DNA of 64,000 bases, taken from NCBI GenBank assembly GCA_022432975.1, contig CM039515.1, forward strand, positions 20,587,554 through 20,651,553, written 5' to 3'. Below the pieces are notes generated by a model that worked only from the letters and a program-made list of their open reading frames with translations, did not search any database and was not told the origin of the DNA. A program made the position numbers and the translations under genes. Positions 33,983 to 46,427 of this stretch are shown one piece after another. How positions within the stretch are numbered: the stretch's first letter is position 1; each line of letters begins with the position of its first letter. Source of the stretch: Begonia masoniana (taxonomy: Eukaryota > Streptophyta > Magnoliopsida > Cucurbitales > Begoniaceae).

Positions 33983-34419
33983 GCGTAAGTGTGAGGGAGG
34001 AAGAAGAGAAATATTGTTTTAATTAAATTTGACTTGGTAAATTACCATTTTGCCCTTCCTTTGATTTTCTATTTGTTTCATCCTTCGTTTCGTTAATTAG
34101 CTAACGATTTGGTTTCTCCTAACTCTCTTATTTCACCAATAATTACAACTTATTATCAGGGTTCCTTTAAAGCTGTCCGTTCGTAAAACGGACCTCGGTT
34201 ACTATTTTTACCACAACATTCTTTAAATTACGAGAAACGTAATTTTCGTAAAATGAGCGTCACAACTCCTAAAATTCCTGAAATTTTCTAAAAATCCATA
34301 TTAATTATTAGAATCGTAGTAACGCTTTCTTTTTCGCAAAATGGACTTGATTTGACATAATTACAAAAATGTCATTCATATGCGAAAAATTGAAAACCCT
34401 TCGAAAATCGGGTGTTATA

Positions 34420-34770
34420 GAGAGTGAGTTACGTGTCCTCGAAAAGAGAAAGAAAGTATTGTCAGATTTGCTTGATGAGCTTGTTGAGCATCTGTCAGCT
34501 AAGAAATCCACCGAAGATCTCAAGAAACAGTCATCGCCGAAACAGAAGGAAAAAGAACATGTCAATGATATGGAGAAATCACTTGTGGCTTCAAGTTCTT
34601 CTGATGATAGCTCTCAAAATGTCACTCCAAATGTCACAGCTGAACAAACTTCTTTGGGTGTCTATTTGGGTGAGTTTCATGATTGTGAGGATAAATCCAT
34701 ATCTGAGAATGATACAGGTGAACAGGCTCATGCTGACCCAACTGGCCTTGTTCATTATGACTCAGAATGA
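34420..34770 (+). pseudogene. Last part of env-like frame of the copia element
   Basis: After the GAGAG duplication the frame left at 10257 continues in register. It is Lys/Glu/Ser-rich (LEKRKKVLSDLLDELVEHLS, probably coiled-coil) with an acidic Ser-rich end, and stops at TGA 34768-34770. This third piece is intact over its 117 codons. Similar hydrophilic tails are known after the conserved domain in this kind of frame. Confidence 0.65.
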
Positions 34771-35283
34771 TTCAGTTTGTTTTTTTTTTTTTTTACAATG
34801 TTTGTACTTTTTTGTCTTTTTATGGCAAAAAAGGGGAGTAATTTTTTGTATGGATATTTCCATGGAATTCTCTTTCAAGGGGAGTTTCGATTATATTCCT
34901 TATTTTATGCAGGAGGAGTTTATGTTTTTGCCAAAAAAATGTCAAAGGAAGAGATTGTTAATACCAATATGAGTTAATATTGATTTTTTGACAAGTGGTG
35001 AAGTATGGTTAATTATGACTACGAAAAATATTTTATTCTATCCTGTTATTTTGGAGATTATATTTGGCAAAATATATCGAAAGTTCAAATGCTACTTGCT
35101 GGAAAAGAAATCGTAACAAACTTGGATCATGTTCCTGATTATTTGGGATACTTTCCTAAAGTTTCTCTACAGCAAAGTTGTTAGGCGGATACTTCGAATC
35201 CCTTGGCTGATTTCATGGAATACGATCTCGTTCGTATATGCATTCTTTTGGAGAATATATTGAAGTTAGAAATAGAATTATAT
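34771..35283 (+). other. Copia 3' non-coding region
   Basis: Contains a T run and TATGGCAAAAAAGGGGAGTA, resembling the ATGGCAAAAAGGGGGAGA-type box often seen in the 3' region of SIRE-like elements. The LTR is not recognised. Confidence 0.45.
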
Positions 35284-36082
35284 GTGTAACGCCCCCGAAC
35301 CCGCCCCGGCTCGGTATGCTACTTTGCTAACTCAAACCGCATTTAAAACGACGTTTAAAATAATTTTGATAAATTTTCGACTCGGTTTTTGGGTTTTTCG
35401 AACCCTCAAAAAATATTGAAAAACGTGCCAAAAATACGTTTAAAATATGCCAGAAAAAGTCGAGTCAAAACATTTTAGAAATAGGAAAAAAAATAAAAAA
35501 ATGAAAGTCGGGTGTGCTGGGCACCGCGCGCGCGCTCTGCGCGCCCCCGTGGCCGATCGATCGGCACTGGGGCCGATCGATTGGGCCCTCTCGGGTTTCT
35601 TCGGCCAAAAATGCCCATTTTTCCATCTTTTTCTACCTAAAAATTTACCCACACATTCCCAACACTCTCGACTCTTTTCCCATAAAAATCTTGAAAACCA
35701 ACTTAAAACGGATAACGAAAAAAATAAAGAACGTGAACCCGACATTATTTATTTTAAAACTAAAACGAGCGGCATAACGCCTAAAATTTCCAAAACCCAA
35801 AAACCTGCAAATTTAACTCTCAAAATATCATCATTTACACACAACCCAATTCTCAAAAGACCATTGTTCACAAGAATCCCAAAATGGTGAAAAGAAAGCT
35901 ATCTACAACACAAAATACCAAACTCCCCACAAAATACCCGAGAACGTGGTCGTGACGCCCCGACAAGTGCTCGCACCAACATGCTCCATATATCACCAAC
36001 TGCTGCCTAGTCCTGGGCTGTCTCATCTATCTTACCTGGGTAAATCTTGTCACCTACACCATCGAATACAAAACGTAAATCT
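35284..36082 (-). repeat. Truncated gypsy LTR related to S2
   Basis: On the + strand it starts TGTAACGCCCCCGAACCCGC, the reverse complement of the S2 end, followed by a matching GCGCGC run and GGCCGATCGATCGGC palindromes (35520-35590). Similarity to S2 fades after about 36060 near the CACCTACACCAT box. The other end and a target duplication were not found. Confidence 0.75.
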
Positions 36083-36128
36083 AGCTTTCTTTTCACCATT
36101 TTGAAATTCTTGTGAACAGTGGTCTTTT
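35855..36128. repeat. 46-bp inverted repeat with 182-bp loop
   Basis: 35855-35900 and 36083-36128 are inverted copies with only three mismatches (core TTCACAAGAAT / ATTCTTGTGAA). The first arm lies within the truncated LTR and the second abuts the foldback element. Confidence 0.9.
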
Positions 36129-36709
36129 ATTATTTTATAAAAATATTATAATAAATCATAAAAATTTTATAAAATCATGAAACGTTTTTTATTATCTACT
36201 CAATGATATGTTGAATATGTGACATTTTTTTCAAATAAATTAAATATCGTTTGGTATGTTTTTAAAAATTAATTTATAAAGTAAAGAAGAAACTGAGATT
36301 AATTTAAAAAAATATCAAAAGATATTGGATTTATTTGAAACTTTTTTCACACATTCACCACGTTATGGGTAGATAATAGAAAAATTGTCGTAATTTTTTA
36401 AAAGTTGTATGATTTATTATAATATTTTTACAAAATACTAAAATAAAATTACAATAAATCGTACATGTGTTAAAACATCACGAAAATTTTCAGATTATCG
36501 TCTCATTAAGTAGTCAACATGTAGTAAAAATTTCAACTGAATCCAATATCGTTTGATAATTTTTTAAATGAGGGTTTAATGAAATTGTTGATAAAATGTC
36601 TAAACTGATAACAAAATCAAAGTACAGGGTTCGATTTGACAATTTTTTTAGTACAGAGGGCAAATTGAAAAAACATGTATAGTACAGGGTTCAAATCGAT
36701 AATTACCCT
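36129..36709. mobile_element. Foldback (long inverted repeat) element, copy 1
   Basis: The right end reads GGGTTCAAATCGATAATTACCCT. The reverse complement of this end starts copy 2 at 44242. The body is a large imperfect palindrome centred near 36290 (GTAAAGAAGAAACTGAGATT), with arms containing ATATTATAATAAATCATA and its complement. It is non-coding. The left terminus is missing or replaced. The superfamily cannot be told, since no clear target duplication is seen. Confidence 0.7.
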
Positions 36710-37269
36710 AAATTTTACTTGAACCTACGCTACCCACTATGGGCTGGGCATGAGGCGCTACCGTGGGATCGGACGGCTAAGAATGGCTGCACTGCCGTGT
36801 GCTGGGCTGAATTCCACTTCAAGTTAAACAAAGCCCGGCTTCACTGGGCTGTACTGTCTAGAATGGTTCTTTCTTCATCGTCTAATAATCAGTTCCGGTA
36901 AATTGTTCTTCACCCAGCAACCCGGAATTATTTTGTCTCATAAAATCACGTTTAAGATTCGCATTCTTTTAAACAGTTTCCCAATTCGGAAATAACAGGA
37001 AAAAATTGTAAAGATGAGAACTTTACACGTTTGGAGGGAGGTTGATCGACGATGTCTCTCTGTCTCTCGATTCGAAGATTTCATTTTTAAGAGAAGGAAA
37101 GAACAACAATGACGTAATCGGTGACGAAGGAACTGGTTTCACTTTCATAATTTCATTTGATTTTTTTAGGTTTATCTCCACTTGTCTTGTCCAACTTCTC
37201 TCACTCTATATATATAGCTTAAGCCTCCATGGAAGATCTCAGAATTCGACTTCATACTTGAACGGAGAA
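36710..37269 (+). promoter_or_regulatory. Upstream region of the aldo-keto reductase gene
   Basis: Unique sequence between the foldback element and the start codon. A TATATATATA box at about 37205-37214 lies 55-65 bp before the ATG and is a plausible TATA element with a short leader. A C/T-rich stretch (TCTCTCTGTCTCTCG) lies near 37055. The foldback element ends about 0.5 kb upstream. Confidence 0.5.
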
Positions 37270-39089
<1,820 letters not shown>

Positions 39090-39387
39090 TAATGTTCTAA
39101 AATCGAAATCATTTTGCCATCGATGATTTAGAAGAACAATGTGATCGAATTTTATAGTATAATTTTTAAGTGATGTAATGAAATCGGCTATTTGTTGTTG
39201 AGAAAAGATATTTTCGTTTGGAATCGAATCGTTAGGATGAACATAGAACTAATATTCTTGGTAGAATATATTTAGGAAGAGGCTCTTGCTCTTGAATCTT
39301 GGAATCAAATCATAAAAATCAAATGCAATCTTCAATCAAAGTGAGATATTCTTCATGAACTTTGGAGAAGTATTGTTGGGTCCAAAT

Positions 39388-40075
39388 TCAAAATAGCTTC
39401 ATCCTGGCTGGACAAGTTCTTTCTCCGGCAGGATCACTGCCACTTTCCAGCCAAACCCATTTTCCAGCGAAAGCAATACGACGAACAATCCTTCCCCTTG
39501 TGGCATTTCCGAAATGATATGATACATGAATTGGCCTTGAATTTTCCTCAAAGACAGCCTCATAACCCAATAAACTGAATACATCTTCCTCCTTTCCTTC
39601 ACAAATCAGGTGCTCTAAGCTAACACAAGTCAATTCAGGTCCATACATACTAAACGGTGCTCGAAATTTCCCGCACTCATCTCTTCGCGTCTCGAGCCAA
39701 TGGATGCCCCCCAAAATCTCGGCTTTCACTGTGTCATCCAATTTCGTGTCGAAAAATTGTTTCTAGTTTATTGATATTTGAGAAAAATGCAACGTATTCA
39801 CGAAGATGGTCAAATGGGGTGGTATTTGGACACTAGATAGAGAGCCCTTCATTTGTGAATTTGAGAACTTGAATGTGGCTGATGCCATTTTCTCCAACTG
39901 AGCTTGTGTTTTGGCTTTGTGGTCATAGTAACTTGTATTTAAGCTCAGTTTCCAGCTGCCGGAAGAGGCTGATCCGTCAAAGAATGGCGGGTTTGCAATG
40001 ATTTTTCAATTATCGACGTCTGACCATGATTTCAAGAGACTTGTTGCAGAAGTTGGATCGGCATTCACGTGGGAT
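39388..40075 (-). pseudogene. Unrecognised gene remnant with two in-frame stops
   Basis: A continuous minus-strand frame from about 40075 to the stop at 39388-39390 is interrupted by a TGA (in WSDVDN*KIIANPPFF, about 40005) and a TAG (in ISIN*KQFFDTK, about 39762). Without them it would be about 228 residues. Features: PTSATSLLKSW, SGSWKLSLNTSYYD, LGGIHWLETRRDECGKFRAP, VSYHFGNATRGRIVRR and WVWLESGSDPAGERTC. I do not recognise the family. The downstream part (39388-39741) is open for 117 codons from an ATG. Both stops look like single-base changes, so it was recently a gene or is an exon of one. No signal peptide is seen. Confidence 0.55.
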
Positions 40076-41060
40076 TAGCTTAATCCAATTGCCACACCCA
40101 TCGCCCCCTCCTTCATATTCACTTATCTACAAAAGAAAAAAATAAATAAATAAATAATAATAATCTCCCGTTATTTATTGCCGTTAGAATCCAATAATAA
40201 TGCTAAAATTGGAAGTACAAAAATCAATACTAGTAACAAAAAAAAATAAAAAATTCACTATTGAAAAATCAAAATACAAGGAGTTTTTGATACTAAAACA
40301 AATATAGATAAAGTATCCAAATAAGCCTAATTACTAAACCAGTGCTCAATCCAACCCACATAGATATATTAAACTTTAACACGTGATGTAATGAACTTCC
40401 AAAGACGTATAACGATCACTTCGCAAATAAACTCAACGATATCACATAATCAACGGTCATACTCATTCTCGGAGACAACTAGAGTAAAAGAATATAAGTG
40501 TGATGTTATCGATATTGATATCCTCCCCCTCGTCGCAGTTATTATTATTATTATTAATTATTTTCTTTTAGAAAGACAAAATGGAAGAATTAAAATAAAT
40601 TAATATTATATATTATTTTCATCACGTTATTACGTTTAAATAATAAACTCGATTTTATCAATCGTATTCTTCTGTTAAATCAATGATTTTCTTAATTATC
40701 CATGCTATTAGTTCAATATCTAATCAACTCACTCAAAGTCTTTTTGTAACTTGTAACCAAACCAGGAATTTATTTCTTCGGTGACAAATTAGCGGGTTTA
40801 ACGTATCATGTTTTTTTGGCTCGAATTCGTTTGTAATAGACATAATCATATCCCGCTCTTACATTTTAAATATTTATAAACCATGATCGAAACGTGACAT
40901 GATAAAACGATCATCAATCAGTAGTCGATGAGAAAATAATTCACAAATAAAAATAGTATATGCTAGTATGAAACATCATATAATACAACTACCAAACCTC
41001 CACAAGATGCCTCTACATGGCTTATTAACATTAATCACAACCAAAATCAAACCCTAATTT
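40076..41060. other. AT-rich intergenic region
   Basis: No frame or RNA gene can be supported. Short (AATA)n and (ATT)n runs occur at 40137-40165 and 40541-40560. A polyadenylation region for the downstream EGF gene (minus strand) is expected at its right edge but no single site stands out. Confidence 0.5.
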
Positions 41061-42848
41061 CTATTTCCACATCATAAGTCCAGTAATCATCAATATGCCC
41101 AACCAGTGAGCCTTCCCTGGTAGAAAAGATGTACCTGTAAATAAAAATAATTAGAAATTTGTCACGTTTTAATATTATTTTCATTAAACTACCACGAACT
41201 TAGCCGACCTGAACTATTTCAAATTCGATGTTTGAACAAGTTTAATGCGTTGAACATTGACTTCATCATTATTTATGTGTTTTTAGATTTTTTTTTTATT
41301 AGAGTAATATTCAATGGAGGAAATTTGTGAGTAAAAATGACAAGAAGTCTCTCAATATCTAAGCTTTGAACAAGTAAAAGAAAGAAGACGTGGAAGACGA
41401 TGTGTGATAATGTTAAATATTCCAACTATATTATTTATAATTATTATTTATTTGATTTTTGCTATTTGATCATCTGGGTATATCTCTAATGGATCATTTT
41501 CGTAAATTTAGAAATAAATAAGTGATGGGTTATCATCAAAATTGACCATTTCTCGCTTTCTATATATTATTAAAATGAGTCATTTTTCTATTAACGTCGA
41601 GAAGTGGTCAATTTTGATGATAACCCATCGCTTATTTATTTTTCTATTTTAATCTTTGACCATGATGTTACGGGCTTGCCCATAGCAACAAATATTACTC
41701 TCTACTTCTATTTTTTTAATTTTTATTTCTTGATATAAAATAAATTAGTAATTAAAACAATAAATATTTGACACGTTAGTAAGCAATTGGTTGATTTTTT
41801 TACCTTGATTACCTCCGTTCCCGTTCCCGTTCCCGTTCCCGTCTTCACCATCATCGGAAGTAGAATTAGCAACTTTAATCCCCAGCTTAGAACAGTCAGA
41901 TCCAAGAGTACCTAAAAAATCATAATTAATGATTGTAATTAGCATAATTAATCACTCGAGTATAAGAAATTAGAGGAGTTATTTGTGTTCTTACATTCAC
42001 TGTAGCAAGGAAATTGAGAGACATTGAGGAGATTATAAAACCCTGAACTGCATTGACAGGTGTGTGTGTAAGTCCAATTTTTAGTGCATGTTCCTTCTCC
42101 ACAGTATGCCCAGTAGCAAGCTGAGAAAAAGCATTAAAAAATGAAAAAAAAAATTAAGGTAATTTGTGAGTAATTAATAATGATTTCAAAGTGTAGGCAT
42201 GGAAATGAGTACGATCGAACGCAGATCTGTTGAATGGAAATGATTTTTCAGCAACTGGGGGAGGAGCTGGCTGGCAACTGTAGTCAAGTGTGCCTGCAAA
42301 ACAGATAATTTATTCGTTATAAACTGGTAACGTAATCAGGGGAGAGAGAATTGAAGAGAAAGTAGAACTAGATAGAGAGAGGACGAACGAACTCATTGAC
42401 TCTGATAATGCTCGTAAAGAAGCAGAGAGAGAACTAAAGAAAGGAGCCGAGGAAGAGAGAGAGAGTGTGTGTTTAAGGGTTTAATTACAGTTGGGAATGA
42501 CACAAGGAAGCCATGTGAGATCGTCGTCGCTGTCTCGGGTTCTCTTCCAGCCAGCATCGCAATTACAAACAAAGCCAAGTGGCTGGCTACTATTTACTTG
42601 GCAGGATCCCTTTCCACAATTCATTTCATCGCACGGCCACCCTGAATCTGTAATCCACGTAAACTCATGAGTCAAATGAAGAAGATGATGAAACTCTCGC
42701 TTCCTTCTCTCTCTAAATCACTTTTCCAGCTGTTCAGAGAGGAGAGAGATAGGGTTAGATAGAGAAATCAATCACCTGCCATTACATAAGTTGTGGCCAA
42801 CACTTGCAGAATGATAACAAATACAGCCATGTTTTTGGAGAAACCCAT
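41061..42848 (-). CDS. Small secreted, probably GPI-anchored protein with two EGF-like domains, six exons
   Basis: Exons on the minus strand: 42848-42776, 42647-42489, 42293-42213, 42120-41995, 41911-41804, 41134-41061; all GT-AG and all phase-consistent, giving 206 residues. Residues 1-24 are a signal peptide (MAVFVIILQVLATTYVMA). Cysteines 30/35/40/52/54/73 form one EGF-like module and 106/111/116/126/128/143 a second, joined by a Pro-rich linker (QPAPPPVAE). An acidic Gly-Asn stretch (DGEDGNGNGNGNGGNQG, 167-183) follows, then a hydrophobic tail (WLGILMITGLMMW) ending in Lys, typical of a GPI signal. Similar plant proteins are annotated as neurogenic locus notch-like or delta-like; no Notch function is implied. 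Location is likely the outer plasma membrane. Intron 5 contains a hairpin element. Confidence 0.85.
41510..41645. mobile_element. Hairpin MITE-like element in intron 5 of the EGF gene
   Basis: Arms 41510-41555 and 41598-41645 are inverted copies of about 47 bp with two or three differences (core GGTTATCATCAAAATTGACCA), separated by 42 bp. It is non-coding and lies wholly within the 669-bp intron between exons 5 and 6. No target duplication was confirmed. Confidence 0.85.
41815..41840 (-). repeat. Coding GGGAAC hexamer repeat
   Basis: Four GGGAAC/GGGAACG units in exon 5 of the EGF gene encode the Gly-Asn run before the anchor signal. A microsatellite of this kind can vary in length without frameshift. 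Confidence 0.8.
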
Positions 42849-43000
42849 TGTGTTGTTTCCTGCACACTCAGAGAACGAGGGATTGAACAGACAGAAATAG
42901 AACTATCTCTCTTTGTGTTTGTGTGTGTGTATATATATAGATATTATATTATATATATAATATATTGGAGAGAAGATGAAGCAAACGGCAGTTGAAGTTT
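42849..43000 (-). promoter_or_regulatory. Probable promoter of the EGF-domain gene
   Basis: Upstream on the minus strand are TATATATATA stretches (about 42930-42960) and an ACACACAC run at 42917-42928. A TATA-like element 80-115 bp from the ATG is plausible. No specific factor site is claimed. Confidence 0.4.
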
Positions 43001-44241
43001 TCTTCCAAGAAGCTTCGAAAGACTTCAAATTTTTCTATTTTATTGAAAAGCATAGACTGGGATAAAACTATTACTAGGGTTGCCGGAGTCACGATTTTTA
43101 GAAAAATAATTTTGCTTAGCTCCAATTTTATTTTAGGGCGATGTAATTGAAGAGCAAAATAATTAATATTTTATAAATACGTGATTGGAGTATATTGTAT
43201 TTTCACTTGCAGTTCATCTGCCCCTTTTTTTTTTATTTATGCAAGGATTTTCCGATAAATCTCGAGGTTACTTCTTCTTCTTTTCTTCATTATTTCCCGT
43301 CATACCAAATAACTAAAGTTAATTTTAAGGGCACTAACAATAAATTCTTAGTTCAATATTTGTTTATGTCATAGGAGGCCAAATGTAATTTAAATAGATA
43401 AATTCACAATGACTAAATGCATTAAATCTTCTAAATTATTGGGTAGTTAATAAATTAATATAGTACTTTGTTGAGGATCTAACCCTAATAATCGAAAAAA
43501 GAAAAACAAAGTGGAAAAACATGGATACCCAAATTAACTTGGATTACCCTTTCAAGGAAAAATCATTGACAGAGAAAAAATTCAAGATTCAATGAATTTG
43601 TGACTGAAATATATATTTATACATTAAACAGAAATCATAATCTTTATCATAACGAGATTTCTAATTTGGACCTAACCGGTCTGAGCCAATTATAATTTGT
43701 TGCTGTATCATTAAATTTAATCCACATTGTTCTTGGTTGAAACGTAATTGGTTGGTGAAAAAGATTCAAACGACAATCATACTAAATATTTTATAGTAAT
43801 TTATTTTCAAGCTTAAATTAAAATAATATATTGACAAATAAATAAATTTAGAAAATCAAATCATTCCACGCGTCATTTTAATAGTAAATAAATCAATTGG
43901 GTTAAGGAAATTCAAAGAGTCTAGAAATGCAGATTTGGAATAAATCAAAACCTACGCAACTTTAGTTAGTCAAAAAAAATGTATTACAACTAAATAATTG
44001 GTAGAAATTAATGAAAGGAATTGAGTTTTACAAGAGTATTGAGTTTTACAAGAGTCAACCTAACATTATTTTTAAAATTAAAATAAATAAATTTATATTA
44101 AATTATTAATTCTGTTAGAAGCTTCTAGTGTTAGGTATTTCAGCAACTCCATGAAGGGATTTTTAATTATTGTTAAAAAAAAAGATTAATTATGTTAATA
44201 TTAATTATTTACAATTTATTATACTAATGATATTAAAAACT
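43001..44241. other. AT-rich intergenic sequence
   Basis: No gene, RNA or clear repeat is seen. A short direct repeat (TTGAGTTTTACAAGAGT) occurs twice near 44022-44056. Confidence 0.5.
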
Positions 44242-44445
44242 AGGGTAATTATCGATTTGAACCCTGTGCTATACACGTTTTTTTAATTCGGCCCCTGTAC
44301 TAAAAAAACAGGCAAATCGAATGTGATGACCCAAATATGCACGTATGGGTACGATGGCTGCACGAACCGGAACCCGGATGGCGGTACGTCCGCGCGGGCG
44401 AGCTGGAAGGTGACAGGTCGTAAAGAGGGGGTCGTCACAATCCCA

Positions 44446-44574
44446 ATCCGAAGTGCTTTTCTTGCGTATTCTTGATAAACCAGCGTTTATATATAGATGT
44501 AGGAAGATCTGTTTGGGAAGTAAGAAGCCCCTTTGACATCTCTTCATCTGCAAAGAATTCTCGATGTGAAAACA
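44446..44574 (+). repeat. 129-bp insertion in first Cassandra LTR
   Basis: Present only in LTR 1, between TCGTCACAATCCCA and CAGCGCTTGGGG. AT-rich, begins ATCCGAAGTGCTTTTC, which resembles the nearby 5S-like CTCCGAAGTTAAAAGTGCTTC, and contains GTTTATATATAG. Origin unknown. Confidence 0.85.
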
Positions 44575-44646
44575 CAGCGCTTGGGGAAGTATGTGGAAAT
44601 GAAACATATGTAAAGAGACCCTCCCAAGATAGTAAGACGCGTTTTG

Positions 44647-44745
44647 GAGCACAATTGACAACGGATCCCATAAGAACTCCGAAGTTAAAGGTGCTCCGGC
44701 GAGAGTAATTCCAGGTTGGGTGACCTTCCGGGAAGTGTTCTCGCC
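44647..44745 (+). promoter_or_regulatory. 5S rRNA-like block, Cassandra LTR 1
   Basis: 5S-like core with AAGGTGCTCCGGCGAGAGTA and GGTTGGGTGACCTTCCGGGA. It is the most diverged of the three copies in this element and carries the 2-bp insertion in AAGTGTTCTC. Confidence 0.85.
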
Positions 44746-44829
44746 AAACAAAGCCGTGAGGGGAGGATATTGGGCTGCGGCCCAATCCCCGGAGCGGACA
44801 ATATCTTGCTGGGATGAGGGGTCGTTACA

Positions 44830-44841
44830 AATGGTATCAGA
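44830..44841 (+). other. Cassandra primer binding site, first interior
   Basis: AATGGTATCAGAGCC begins right after LTR 1; TGGTATCAGAGC is the initiator tRNA-Met complement. The second interior has the same site at about 45280-45291. Confidence 0.88.
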
Positions 44842-45096
44842 GCCTGTACCCAACCGGAAATGTGGCCAACGAGGACGTTGGGCCCCCGAGAGGAGGTGAT
44901 TGTGATGACCCAAATATGCACGTATGGGTACGATGGCTGCACGAACCGGAACCCGGATGGCGGTACGTCCGCGCGGGCGAGCTGGAAGGTGACAGGTTGT
45001 AAAGAGGGGGTCGTCACAATCCCACAGCGCTTGGGGAAGTATGTGGAAATGAAACATATGTAAAGAGACCCTCCCAAGATAGTAAGACGCGTTTTG

Positions 45097-45193
45097 GAGC
45101 ACAATTGACAACGGATCCCATAAGAACTCCGAAGTTAAAAGTGCTTCGGCGAGAGCAATTTCAGGTTGGGTGACCTTCTGGGAAGTTCTCGCC
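45097..45193 (+). promoter_or_regulatory. 5S rRNA-like block, Cassandra LTR 2
   Basis: GGATCCCATAAGAACTCCGA, AGTTAAAAGTGCTTCGGCGA and GGTTGGGTGACCTTCTGGGA match the plant 5S rRNA internal promoter region with a few substitutions. Confidence 0.88.
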
Positions 45194-45544
45194 AAACAAA
45201 GCCGTGAGGGGAGGATATTGGGCTGCGGCCCAATCCCCAGAGCGGACAATATCTTGCTGGGATAAGGGGTCGTTACAAATGGTATCAGAGCCTGTACCCA
45301 ACCGGAAATGTGGCCAACGAGGACGTTGGGCCCCCGAGAGGAGGTGATTGTGATGACCCAAATATGCACGTATGGGTACGATGGCTGCACGAACTGGAAC
45401 CCGGATGGCGGTACGTCCGCGCGGGCGAGCTGGAAGGTGACAGGTCGTAAAGAGGGGGTCGTCACAATCCCACAGCGCTTGGGGAAGTATGTGGAAATGA
45501 AACATATGTAAAGAGACCCTCCCAACATAGCAAGACGCGTTTTG

Positions 45545-45641
45545 GAGCACAATTGGCAACGGATCCCATAAGAACTCCGAAGTTAAAAGTGCTTCGGCGA
45601 GAGCAATTTCAGGTTGGGTGACCTTCTGGGAAGTTCTCGCC
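45545..45641 (+). promoter_or_regulatory. 5S rRNA-like block, Cassandra LTR 3
   Basis: Differs from the LTR 2 block by almost nothing except one base near AATTG(G/A)CAACGG. The near identity of LTR 2 and LTR 3 suggests they came from one insertion or recent recombination. Confidence 0.88.
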
Positions 45642-46371
45642 AAACAAAGCCGTGAGGGGAGGATATTGGGCTGCGGCCCAATCCCCAGAGCGGACAATAT
45701 CTTGCTGGGATAAGGGGTCGTTACATCGAACCTTGTACTTTGATTTTGTTATCAGTTTTGACCTTCTATCAACAATTTCATTAAACCCTCATTGAAAAAA
45801 CTAACAAACGATCTTGAATTCAGTTGAAATTTTTACCATATGTTCACTACTTAATGAGAAGATAATCTAAAAATTTTCGTGATTTTTTAACACATGTACG
45901 ATTTATTGGAATTTTATTTTAGTATTTTATAAAAATATTATAATAAATCATACAAATTTTAGAAAATCACCAAACTTTTTTTGTTATCTACCCATGATAA
46001 GTTGAACATGTGGAAAAGTTTTCAAATAAATCAAATATTGTTTGTTATTTTTTTAAAAATTAATTTATAAAGTAAAGAAGAAACTGAGATTAATTTAAAA
46101 AAATACCAAAAGATATTGGATTTATTTGAAACTTTTTGCAAATGTTCACCATATTATGGGTAAATGATAGAAAAATTTGCGCAGTTTGTTAAAACTTGTA
46201 TGATTTATTATAATATTTTTAAAAAATATTAAAATAAAATTACAATAAATTGCAGATGTGTTAAAAAATCACGAAAATTCTCAGATTATCTTCTCATTAA
46301 TTAATGAACATGTGGTAAAACTTTTAACTGAATCTACGATCGTTTGGTAGTTGTTCAATGAGGTTAATGAA

Positions 46372-46373
<2 letters not shown>

Positions 46374-46425
<52 letters not shown>
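46374..46425 (+). repeat. 52-base poly(A) run
   Basis: Breaks the right arm of foldback copy 2. Could be real or a small version of the long homopolymer artefacts elsewhere. Confidence 0.85.

Positions 46426-46427
<2 letters not shown>

Larger units (their letters stand above)
44322..45725 (+). mobile_element. Cassandra element with three LTRs and two interiors
   Basis: Target duplication TCGAA flanks it (44317-44321, 45726-45730). LTRs: 44322-44829 (508 bp), 44901-45277 (377), 45349-45725 (377), separated by two 71-bp interiors. Each interior starts with the primer site TGGTATCAGAGC and ends in the purine tract GAGAGGAGGTGA. The three-LTR form fits unequal recombination between LTRs of two copies or sisters. 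The first LTR has 129 bp of extra sequence (44446-44574) and a 2-bp insertion. Long frames on the minus strand through this region (427 and 178 codons) are by-products of GC-rich LTRs. Confidence 0.95.
44242..46373. mobile_element. Foldback element, copy 2, split by Cassandra
   Basis: The left terminus AGGGTAATTATCGATTTGAACCC is at 44242-44264. After removal of 44322-45725 and one TCGAA it continues at 45731 with sequence matching copy 1 (TTTGATTTTGTTATCAGTTT, centre GTAAAGAAGAAACTGAGATT at about 46075). The right arm ends at 46373 inside ...GGTTAATGAAAT, about 110 bp short of the expected terminus, at a 52-base A run. Confidence 0.75.

Noticed and set aside
44269..45697. Minus-strand frames of 427 and 178 codons
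   Set aside because: They run antisense through Cassandra LTRs and repeat with the LTR unit; no known domain.
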